From a virus, in IMG/VR virus record IMGVR_UViG_3300035670_000683, positions 1 through 36,774 of that record: a stretch of DNA of 36,774 nucleotides; one strand, given 5' to 3'. How positions within the stretch are numbered: the stretch's first letter is position 1; every line of letters starts with the position of its first letter. The notes beneath the pieces were generated by a model, which did not search any database, had not been told where the DNA came from, and saw only the letters and a list, made by a program, of their open reading frames with translations. Shown one piece after another: positions 30,248 through 36,774 of this stretch. The position numbers and the translations under genes are program-made.

Positions 30248-32149
30248 TCACAGGGTGTTGTTGCCGCGGCAGAAGGCCTCGGGATGACGCACAGCCACGT
30301 CCACATCCTGCAAAGCGGTCACGCGCACGCCGCCGCTCTTGTCCAAGGCGTAGGGGTTGACTTGGATATCCAAGGCGCCCCACATGCCCATGATCATCTG
30401 GCTCCAGACGCCGAAGAACACGTCACCGCTGGCCACCTGGTTGGAGCGGACCACGTTGTAGCCGTTCACGGTGCCGCCTGGTTCGAGCACAAACTGAGCG
30501 GTGTTGCTGGCCTTCTCGGTGGTCTTGAACCCGCCGTAGATGGTGGAGTTGGTCACATAGGACATAGCGCCGATGTCGGCGTTGTCCGCAGCCACCTTGG
30601 TCTCCATGCTCACCAGCTCCTCGTAGGTCGGGTTGGCAGCGTTGAAGTCCTCGGTGTTGATGCCGGTAACGAACTTCAGGCCCTCAGGCTGGCTGCTCGA
30701 GCCGGTGCCGTAGAGCGCAGCGCGATCAATCTCGAGAGCGATCACGGTGGCCAGCTCGGTGCGCACCATCTGCTCAACGTCGATGCTCGACTGAAGCAGC
30801 AGGCGACGGCTGAACTCGGTGTAGGCGCCAAGGGTCTTGGCCACCAGTGCCACCTGATCCACGCTGGGCTGCGATTCGGTGGGCTCGCCACCTTCAGCCA
30901 CCCAGTAGGCAGATGCCGCGCCGGTCTGGCGAGGGATAGCCACAGGTCCCTGCAGGCCGGTCAGCATGGTGACACCAAGGCTGCTGAGCGCCAGGCGGTT
31001 GCGCAGCAGCTCGATGAAGCTGCCCGGGCGTGCATCGGTGAACACCAGATCACCAGCAGCCGAAGCAGTGCCAACGGTCAGGTCACGCTGCAGCACATCG
31101 TTAGGGGCCAGGATGCCGCGCGGGGTAATGCCCATGCGCTGAGCGGTGGCCTCGGAGACTTCACGCTCAAAAGCAGCAGCCTCATAGGCAGCACGATCGC
31201 CGGGCATCATCTGCGCACGGATGGCACGCACGAAGCTGAAGCTACGGGCTTCCTTCTCGGTCAGTCCGATGTCAGCAGAACCGCCGGAAGCGATCGGCTG
31301 AGCGGTGCGTGCAGGAGCAGCAGGGGTGGCCGGCTGAGCAGCGGGACGCTTGGCGATCTCGGCGAGCACCGAGCGCATCGCGTCAGCCTCAGACGCACCG
31401 GATTCGATCAGGCCTTGGGCCAGATCGTCGGCCTTGTGCTCACGGCAGAGAGAAGTGATGGAGGCGACGCGGGTGCGCTCATCGGCCGCAGCCTGAGCCC
31501 GCACAGCCTCCATGTCGAGGTTGGAGGTTTCCATTTCGGGGTTTTTCTTGGGGGTCGAGGGTGCGGCCAGAGCCGCGGCAGCGTCAGGCGGGCTGGCGCT
31601 GCTGGTGTGGCCGGCCTTGCGACCTTGGCCAACGGTGTGATCAGCAGGGATGCTGACAGCCGAGACCTCCATTGGCGTGAACCGTGTCACCACCGCGAAG
31701 CCGTCACGGCTGGTGGTATCAAGCGGCTCATCAATGGAATACATGAACGACACGTTGCGGATCGTGCCGCTCTCCCAGTCCTGCCGGCGCTTGTACTCTT
31801 CGCTGCCTTCGGTCTTGGTGTTCGGGCTCCAACGGGTGCGCACACGGCCGCGGCGATCGTCGCCCATCCATGCACGCTCAACCACGCCAAGCACAACCTC
31901 GGGGTTGTGATTCCACAGCCACGGTGCAGCTCCACTATTCAGCCGCTCCATGTTCATGGCGCTGGCGTCGTGGCTCAGCACTTCCATGCCGAAGTAACGC
32001 TCAACCGGCTGCTCTGAGCTGAAGGTGAACTCAACAACGTCCGGGTCTTCATCTGCTCGCGCAACATCAGCCACCACCGCAGCGCGGTAGAGCGGCTGTT
32101 GATTGAGCTCGCGCAGATCCACTTCCTGATCCCCTGATCTTGGTCTCAT
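30248..32149 (-). CDS. Fused prohead protease and HK97-fold major capsid protein
   Basis: A 633-residue single frame with two enzymes' worth of domains. Residues about 25-175 are an S78/U35-type prohead protease: WLWNHNPEVVLG with His81 and FTPMEVSAVSIPAD with the Ser163 region. Residues about 206-300 form a helical delta-like scaffold segment. From about 340 the HK97 capsid fold follows: GSFIELLRNRLALSSLGVTM, IPRQTGAASAYWVAEGGEPT, VALVAKTLGAYTEFSRRLLL and the closing QDVDVAVRHPEAF. Self-cleavage near residue 300-340 would release mature capsid. The internal Met206 is a possible second start but has no ribosome site I find convincing. Fusions of this type are known in other phages. Confidence 0.9.
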   Translation of the reverse strand: MRPRSGDQEVDLRELNQQPLYRAAVVADVARADEDPDVVEFTFSSEQPVERYFGMEVLSHDASAMNMERLNSGAAPWLWNHNPEVVLGVVERAWMGDDRRGRVRTRWSPNTKTEGSEEYKRRQDWESGTIRNVSFMYSIDEPLDTTSRDGFAVVTRFTPMEVSAVSIPADHTVGQGRKAGHTSSASPPDAAAALAAPSTPKKNPEMETSNLDMEAVRAQAAADERTRVASITSLCREHKADDLAQGLIESGASEADAMRSVLAEIAKRPAAQPATPAAPARTAQPIASGGSADIGLTEKEARSFSFVRAIRAQMMPGDRAAYEAAAFEREVSEATAQRMGITPRGILAPNDVLQRDLTVGTASAAGDLVFTDARPGSFIELLRNRLALSSLGVTMLTGLQGPVAIPRQTGAASAYWVAEGGEPTESQPSVDQVALVAKTLGAYTEFSRRLLLQSSIDVEQMVRTELATVIALEIDRAALYGTGSSSQPEGLKFVTGINTEDFNAANPTYEELVSMETKVAADNADIGAMSYVTNSTIYGGFKTTEKASNTAQFVLEPGGTVNGYNVVRSNQVASGDVFFGVWSQMIMGMWGALDIQVNPYALDKSGGVRVTALQDVDVAVRHPEAFCRGNNTL

Positions 32150-32175
32150 GTTATCTGCACATTGTGCAAGGCATC

Positions 32176-33630
32176 TCAGGCGTTTTCAGGTGGTACCAGC
32201 TCGGGCGTTGCATCAGCAGCGCCGCCCTGTTGGTCATCGGCTGGGTTGGTCTCAAACTGGAGGCCCAGCTGCTCGGCCCGGTCCACCTCCGCGGCGCGCG
32301 CCACCAGCAGATCCTCAATATCGCCGCCACCCTCGGCCACGATCTCGGCCTGGGTCTTGAAGCCAGAGCGGACGGCCTTGGTGTAGGCATCCACTTCCTT
32401 CTGCGGATCCACCCATGCCCATCCGCGGGGGTGCCACTTCACGGCCTCGTAGCGTTCCGGCTGGCTGTCGTAACCGGGCAGGGTCAGCTGACCCGCGCTC
32501 GTGGCCGCGGCCAGCCAGCGATCAAACACCGGCTGCAGCAGGTGCTCGATCATGTAGTCCTGCAGCATCCGCCAATGCTCGCGGTCCTCCAGCAGGCTGA
32601 GCCGGCTGCTGCTGTAGTTGGACTGGCTGAAGTCGCGGCTGATCGTCTCGAAGCTGCAGCCGATCGCGGCCGCCACGCCACGGAGCATGGCGCGCAGGAA
32701 CGGCTCAAACTGGCCATCCGGCGCGTCCAGCTGCGGCACCGTGACGGTTTTGCCGGGGGGCAGGTACTTGAAGACGCCAGGCTCAAAGCGGGTCACCTGA
32801 TCGCCGTCTTCCACATCGTCGCCATGGAGTTCACCCTCTGGCGATTGGATGAAGCCCATCAGCGAGCTGTTGGCTCTGGCCCGCACCACCTCGGCCTCCT
32901 CATACCCGGACAGGTGATGAAGCCGTTTCACGGCGCTGGCCGCCCAGGGCACGCCGCGGGACTGGCCGGGCCGCTCAGTGATGAACAGGTGGATGATCTG
33001 CTCGGCCGGCACCTCAGTCACCCTGAAGCCAACGCCGTTCACCAGATCACCGGGGTGACGATCGCGGAATGCGTAGGCGATCGGCCGGCCCCAGCGGTTG
33101 CCGCGGACACCCATACGCCACTCGTTGCCCTGCGCATCAGGGCCGCTGCTCTTGCCTTCGTCGCAGTAGTCGGCCTCAATCACCTCAAGCGCTAGCGGCA
33201 CTCGGCTGCGTCCGAAGGGCTCGTCAACAATGCGGATGAACACCTCGCCGGATTCCGCCATCGCCTCGATGGCAACGCGCAGGATCTCGGGCAGGCTGAG
33301 CTTGCCGGCAACGTGGCAGCGGTCTGCGTGGCTCCAGCTGGTCCAGGCTGCCTCGATCAGGCGATTCAGCTGTTCGTTAAGCCTGCCGCCGCGTTGCATC
33401 ATCACGCGCGACTGCATGCGAATGCCGCGGCCGATGACGTTCGCGCCGATCGCGCGGATCGCCTGGCGGACGTAGGGCGAATCGCGGCGGAGCTGCCGTG
33501 AGCGATCGCGCAGCTTCACCAAGCTGCCGTCAATCTCAGCGTCGGCGCTGGTGGCGCTGGTGACCCAGCCGTGGGTCAGGCGGTTGACGATGGCGCCCTC
33601 ATAGGCGCGTGCTGCCTTGGTAGTAGCCAT
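32176..33630 (-). CDS. Portal protein (lambda gpB family)
   Basis: A 484-residue lambda-type portal: RSRQLRRDSPYVRQAIRAIG, NVIGRGIRMQSR, MAESGEVFIRIVDEP, VPLALEVIEADYCDEG, GRPIAYAFRDRHPGD, RPGQSRGVPWAASAVKRLHH and DFSQSNYSSSRLSLLEDREH are its successive landmarks. It forms the dodecameric ring for DNA passage and binds terminase and gpW. Start overlaps the gpW-like stop (TGATG). Confidence 0.94.
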   Translation of the reverse strand: MATTKAARAYEGAIVNRLTHGWVTSATSADAEIDGSLVKLRDRSRQLRRDSPYVRQAIRAIGANVIGRGIRMQSRVMMQRGGRLNEQLNRLIEAAWTSWSHADRCHVAGKLSLPEILRVAIEAMAESGEVFIRIVDEPFGRSRVPLALEVIEADYCDEGKSSGPDAQGNEWRMGVRGNRWGRPIAYAFRDRHPGDLVNGVGFRVTEVPAEQIIHLFITERPGQSRGVPWAASAVKRLHHLSGYEEAEVVRARANSSLMGFIQSPEGELHGDDVEDGDQVTRFEPGVFKYLPPGKTVTVPQLDAPDGQFEPFLRAMLRGVAAAIGCSFETISRDFSQSNYSSSRLSLLEDREHWRMLQDYMIEHLLQPVFDRWLAAATSAGQLTLPGYDSQPERYEAVKWHPRGWAWVDPQKEVDAYTKAVRSGFKTQAEIVAEGGGDIEDLLVARAAEVDRAEQLGLQFETNPADDQQGGAADATPELVPPENA

Positions 33631-34199
33631 CAGCCGAACCTCACGAACATGGTGCCGGGATCACCCAGGCCCTGCGCGGCCTTCTCTGCTGCACGCTCGC
33701 GAGCGACGATCGCCTTCAGCTGCGCCTCGCGTTGCATCAGCGGGCCCAAGTCCTGGCTGGTGTAACTGCGGCTGCCGATGCTGTAGGACTTGGCACCCTT
33801 GCTGATGATCGACCGGATGGCGGCCTGCACCGCCTCCAGATCCTGCTCGGCCTGGGTGCGGCCATCAAACGCGACCGGCTCGCCGGTGAACGCCAGCGAG
33901 GCCTGCACCGTGGTGGTGCCGGTGCCGACGATCACCACCTCGCTGCCGCTGGTGATCCGGGCCTGCCAGTACCAGACGCCAGGCGTCCAGCTGCTGGTGG
34001 TAGCGGCAGAGAGCGCCACGTCCCAGCCGCCATCAGACCGGGCCGAGCCCGTGACCGTCGCGCCTTCTGCGGTATTGGTTCTGAAGTCGATCTGCAGCGT
34101 CCAGCTGGCCGACGTAGCCGGATCACCTGATGGATCAGTGGCAGGCGGCTCGATCCATTGAATCGTGGCGCCAACGGTGAGCGCAGCGGGAACAGTCAC
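33630..34199 (-). CDS. gpW-like head-tail joining protein with N-terminal beta domain
   Basis: A 189-residue protein about three times the size of lambda gpW. The C-terminal part (about 115-189) looks like gpW: LEAVQAAIRSIISKGAKSYS, then SRSYTSQDLGPLMQREAQLK and a Gly-rich end MFVRFG. The N-terminal roughly 105 residues are a beta sandwich-like domain (IQWIEPPATDPSGDPATSAS, WTLQIDFRTNT, GVWYWQARITSGSEVVIVG). GTG is the start: AGGAGG lies seven bases upstream (34207-34212). gpW normally fills the portal channel mouth after packaging. The extra domain may project from the neck or be a fused fibre-anchoring module. Confidence 0.75.
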   Translation of the reverse strand: MTVPAALTVGATIQWIEPPATDPSGDPATSASWTLQIDFRTNTAEGATVTGSARSDGGWDVALSAATTSSWTPGVWYWQARITSGSEVVIVGTGTTTVQASLAFTGEPVAFDGRTQAEQDLEAVQAAIRSIISKGAKSYSIGSRSYTSQDLGPLMQREAQLKAIVARERAAEKAAQGLGDPGTMFVRFG

Positions 34200-34229
34200 G
34201 AGTGCACCTCCTGACCCTCAGGGTAAGAC

Positions 34230-36113
34230 TTACCAGCCGCTCACGAAATTAGGGCCGGCTGATGCGGTCCTACGGCGCCGTTGTTTGGGCTTGTCGGGCG
34301 CTATTCGCTGTTGCTCAACCGCTGCCGCCAGTTGATCCCACATCGTCGCCCTGTTGTATCTGCGCTTCACCAGCTCCAGCATCGCCAGCGCATACACGCA
34401 GAGATCCAACGGCTCGTTGCGGGCACCGCTCGGCTTCTCCCAGGTCAGCACTTGGAAGCCCTTCACCGTCTTGGGCACCAGCCGTTCGCAGGTCAGGCCC
34501 TGCAGGAACTCCTCCGTCACGTCATTGCCGAAGTGAATGCTGCCCGGGCCGGTGCTGTCCTTCTTCAACCTGGCGTAGATCGTGCGCTTCAAGGTGTCGC
34601 CGCCGACCATGAACAAGCTGAGGCCTTTCTTGATCACGCGGCCGCGCCAGTTCACGTCCACCTTGCTGCCCTTGCCCAGCGCCGGTGCCGCCTTGGTGCT
34701 GCTGCCCTTGATCGCCACCACGCCCTCGGCCGCGTGCTTGCGGCAATACTCATAGGCCTCCTGGGTGAAGTGGCCGCCGGTATCCACCGCGCAGTGGCGC
34801 ACAGTCAGGACGCCGCCGTCTTGCCGAGGCCACTGCGTCTTCCTGATGCTGGTGATCTGCTGCCACACGTCCTCGTAGGCCGGGCTGCCCTCGATCTTCT
34901 GATGCCAGATGCGCCACATCTCCTCGCCGCGGCCGAAGCCCCAGACCGTCGTCTCCAGCCAGGTGTCCTGCACGTCCACCGCCATCAGCAAGAGCACGAC
35001 GCCCTCGGGGCAGGTGCCGCTGCTGTAGCCGTCGCTCTGCGCACGGGCCATCAGGCCATCGGCGTTGATGGCGGCCACGGCTTCATCCTCCCAGGCCTCA
35101 GCGGCGCGCTTGTTCACCCAGCCCTTCAAGAGCAGCGGGTCAGACTTGGCGCGGAGGAACTCGTCGCGGATCTGCCCCCAGCTGGTCCAGCCGGCCGGTG
35201 CGTACCAGGCCGGTAGATGGAAGCCGGCCGTGATGCCGTCGCCCTTTGCCGTCGCCTGCCACTGGGCGCCGGTGAGCATCGTGGTCTTGTGGTGCTCGCT
35301 GACGCGCTCACCGCAGGCCGGGCACTGCGCGAACACCTCGCCATCAGGTGTGTCCCACTTCATGTGCTCACGCCAGCGCAGCACCTCCAGCGCACCGCAG
35401 CAGGGCATCCGCATCGCCAGCTGCCGCCGATCGCTGCGGGCTTCAAACTCGTGCGTGATGCGGCACATGCCGCGGGTGCCGGGCGTGGAGGTGATCAGCA
35501 CCTTCCCCATGGGGAAGGTCGACGTTCGGGCCTCTGCGTTCTCGAGCGGGTCGCCCTTGTCGTCGGCCTCGAACGGGTAGGAGCTCACCTCATCGGCCAG
35601 CAGATAGGCGGCTGGCATGGACTGCAGGCCGCTGCCGCTGTTGGCGCCGGTGAGCACGAACAGGCCGCCCCTGAACTCCTTCAGGAACATGGTGTTGCCG
35701 CTGTCCCTGGCCCTTGCTGGTGCGATCAGCTCAGACAGCACTGGCGTCTCGCGCAGCAGCGGCTCCAGCCGCTGGCGGTTCAGGCGCTTGGCCATGTCCA
35801 GCGTCGGCTGCACAAGCAGCGTCGGCGCCGGCCACAGATGGATGATCGCGCCAAGCCAGTTCAGCACCACCTCCGTCTTCCCAAGCTGGCTGCCGAACAT
35901 CAGCACCACACGCCGGTATGGGCTGGTGGGGCTCAGGCACTGCATCGGCTCGCGCAAATAGGGAGTGCGATCAGTGCGCCACTGGCCGGGCTCCGCTGAG
36001 CCCTTGCTGCTCAAGACGCGATGGCGATCAGCCCACTGATCCAGCGTCATCGGATCAGCAGGCCGCAGGCCATCGCGGAAGGCCTCGGCGTAGATCAGCG
36101 CAGCATCAGCCAT
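34230..36113 (-). CDS. Terminase large subunit (lambda gpA family)
   Basis: A 627-residue packaging motor. The ATPase half has LMFGSQLGKTEVV (Walker A near 74-81), AYLLADEVSSYP (Walker B near 170-180) and KVLITSTPGTRG. A zinc-ribbon-like insert follows (MPCCGALE, FAQCPACGERVSE). The nuclease half has LLMAVDVQDTWLETTVWGFG and VRHCAVDTGGHFTQEAYEYC. It cuts concatemers and drives DNA into proheads. It overlaps the small subunit gene by eight bases. The gpA family makes cos-type packaging likely. Confidence 0.95.
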   Translation of the reverse strand: MADAALIYAEAFRDGLRPADPMTLDQWADRHRVLSSKGSAEPGQWRTDRTPYLREPMQCLSPTSPYRRVVLMFGSQLGKTEVVLNWLGAIIHLWPAPTLLVQPTLDMAKRLNRQRLEPLLRETPVLSELIAPARARDSGNTMFLKEFRGGLFVLTGANSGSGLQSMPAAYLLADEVSSYPFEADDKGDPLENAEARTSTFPMGKVLITSTPGTRGMCRITHEFEARSDRRQLAMRMPCCGALEVLRWREHMKWDTPDGEVFAQCPACGERVSEHHKTTMLTGAQWQATAKGDGITAGFHLPAWYAPAGWTSWGQIRDEFLRAKSDPLLLKGWVNKRAAEAWEDEAVAAINADGLMARAQSDGYSSGTCPEGVVLLLMAVDVQDTWLETTVWGFGRGEEMWRIWHQKIEGSPAYEDVWQQITSIRKTQWPRQDGGVLTVRHCAVDTGGHFTQEAYEYCRKHAAEGVVAIKGSSTKAAPALGKGSKVDVNWRGRVIKKGLSLFMVGGDTLKRTIYARLKKDSTGPGSIHFGNDVTEEFLQGLTCERLVPKTVKGFQVLTWEKPSGARNEPLDLCVYALAMLELVKRRYNRATMWDQLAAAVEQQRIAPDKPKQRRRRTASAGPNFVSGW

Positions 36114-36639
36114 CAGCCAGACTCCTCAGCGCGATGCGCAACTCCTCGGTCAGCAGCGTGTGGCATTGCCTGGCGTCAGTGGTGCCAGCCAGCTGCGCAG
36201 CCAGCCGGTCAGGTATCGCCATGATGCTGTCCCGCACACCACGGGCCAGCTTGAACGCTGTGGCCTTCACCTCAGCAGCCGGCACCAACTCGCCTTGCTG
36301 CGTTGCCAGCTGCAGCGACGCCAGCTCGGCCTTGAAGTGTTCATGCCGCGCTCGGCTCTGGTTGAGGTCCGGGATCGCCTCATCAGGCAGTGCATCGATG
36401 CGGCGCTTGAGATCAGTGCGCTTCTGCTCGGCCGGCTCGATCGGATCGGCCTGGCGCACCTTGCTGCCCGGCTGCGATCTGGTGTTCTTGTCCCAGAGCT
36501 CCAATGCCAGATCGCGATCGAGCCACCGCTTGCCGTCCTTCTCCACCACAGCGGCAGCGATGCGGCTCTTGCTGGCGTGCGTCACTGCAGCCTTGGTGCA
36601 GCCCTTGATCATCGCCAGCTCAGCGAAGGTGATCAGCAC
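36106..36639 (-). CDS. Terminase small subunit (Nu1-like)
   Basis: A 177-residue protein with an N-terminal winged helix (ITFAELAMIKGCTKAAVTHA, then a wing VVEKDGKRWLDRDLALELWD) as in lambda Nu1. The helical remainder (EQKRTDLKRRIDALPDEAIP, HEHFKAELASLQLATQQ) leads to a C-terminal region for contact with the large subunit. It recognises the packaging site, which in lambda lies just upstream, i.e. in 36640-36774 here. The start is a GTG; a later ATG would break the HTH. Confidence 0.85.
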   Translation of the reverse strand: MLITFAELAMIKGCTKAAVTHASKSRIAAAVVEKDGKRWLDRDLALELWDKNTRSQPGSKVRQADPIEPAEQKRTDLKRRIDALPDEAIPDLNQSRARHEHFKAELASLQLATQQGELVPAAEVKATAFKLARGVRDSIMAIPDRLAAQLAGTTDARQCHTLLTEELRIALRSLADG

Positions 36640-36774
36640 TCGGGTTTAGCGGTCTGGGTTTAGTAAACTCCACGATAAACTGTTGACGGGAGCATTGTAT
36701 GCGCATAGATGAGAACGCCTGCGCTGCAAGGGTTTAGCGGCTTCGGCGGCTGGGGCTAGGAAAAGATCGAGCCG
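36640..36774. other. Non-coding end with repeated GTTTAG motifs (possible cos or control region)
   Basis: No gene is supported here. GTTTAG occurs three times (36644, 36658, 36732). The 11-mer GGGTTTAGCGG occurs twice (36642-36652, 36730-36740). GTTTAGTAAAC (36658-36668) is an 11-base palindrome. A rightward TTGACG (36683) to TAGATG pair spaced 17 bases and a leftward -10-like TACAAT (36694-36699) could be promoters. By analogy with lambda the packaging site should be here. Confidence 0.5.

Noticed and set aside
31533-31560. A/C-rich run at the protease-capsid junction as a frameshift site
   Set aside because: The frame is continuous through it and no heptamer in the right register with a nearby stop exists, so no recoding is needed.
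30059-32017. Plus-strand 652-codon open frame
   Set aside because: It is an exact antisense shadow of the protease-capsid gene with shadow-type His/Gly/Arg/Leu composition.
14755-36639. CRISPR arrays, tRNA genes or integrase hidden in the late region or elsewhere
   Set aside because: No regularly spaced direct repeats, no cloverleaf-like sequences and no tyrosine or serine recombinase motifs were noticed in either strand by eye.
36698-36752. Plus-strand mini-frames at the right edge (12-16 codons)
   Set aside because: They are too short, end at early stops and lack a Shine-Dalgarno sequence. The segment is better explained by repeats.

Overview
The window is most of a lambda-like siphovirus genome (phage, prophage or metagenomic contig) of high G+C. 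It most likely infects a cyanobacterium of the Synechococcus/Cyanobium type. The phage call rests on an almost complete lambda-order late region on the minus strand: terminase small and large subunits, gpW-like joiner, portal, protease-capsid, head completion, tail terminator, tail tube, G/GT chaperones, tape measure, M, L, K, I and J. The host call is inference. It rests on a sigma-70 of the kind cyanobacteria use as group 2 factors (10724-11626) and on cyanophage-style tail-fibre N-termini. I see no integrase, CI-type repressor, tRNA gene, rRNA gene, CRISPR array or insertion sequence.

Layout. (1) 53-4347, minus strand: a primase-helicase-like protein (PrimPol, PriCT-2 and DUF3987 domains), a 360-bp non-coding region of iteron-like repeats inside a nested inverted repeat (candidate replication origin), a small unknown protein, a Hjc-like nuclease, a rho-independent terminator and a gpZ-like minor tail protein. 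(2) 4424-11831, plus strand, early region: SF2 helicase, ribbon-helix-helix protein, ERF annealing protein, a possible ssDNA-binding partner, PD-(D/E)XK nuclease, Gp157-like protein, winged-helix protein. Then come two duplicated promoter/leader cassettes driving small related acidic proteins, several tiny membrane or unknown proteins, and the sigma factor. (3) 11824-14752, minus strand: HNH nuclease, a GH24-M15 bifunctional endolysin, three small membrane proteins (holin/spanin candidates), and the wreck of an S74-type fibre. (4) 14755-36639, minus strand: the structural and packaging genes. (5) 36640-36774: a short non-coding end with repeated GTTTAG motifs upstream of the terminase.

How it works together. 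The early plus-strand genes and the divergent primase unit share a control region near 4.35-4.42 kb and supply replication and annealing-type recombination. The phage sigma factor may redirect host RNA polymerase. Late minus-strand genes are packed with stop-start overlaps (TGATG or ATGA), which suggests one long translationally coupled operon converging on the early operon at about 11.83 kb.

The most distinctive points are a three-motif mannose-lectin-type (B-lectin) domain fused to the tail-tip protein gpL, a lambda-type -1 frameshift site (GGGAAAC) joining G to T, and a protease-capsid single ORF. Others are a gpW joiner carrying an extra beta domain, a fibre gene inserted at the head-tail boundary, the duplicated leader cassettes with structurally similar 5' hairpins, and the iteron/inverted-repeat region beside the primase. 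All functional calls were made by eye from motifs and gene order; no database search was possible.
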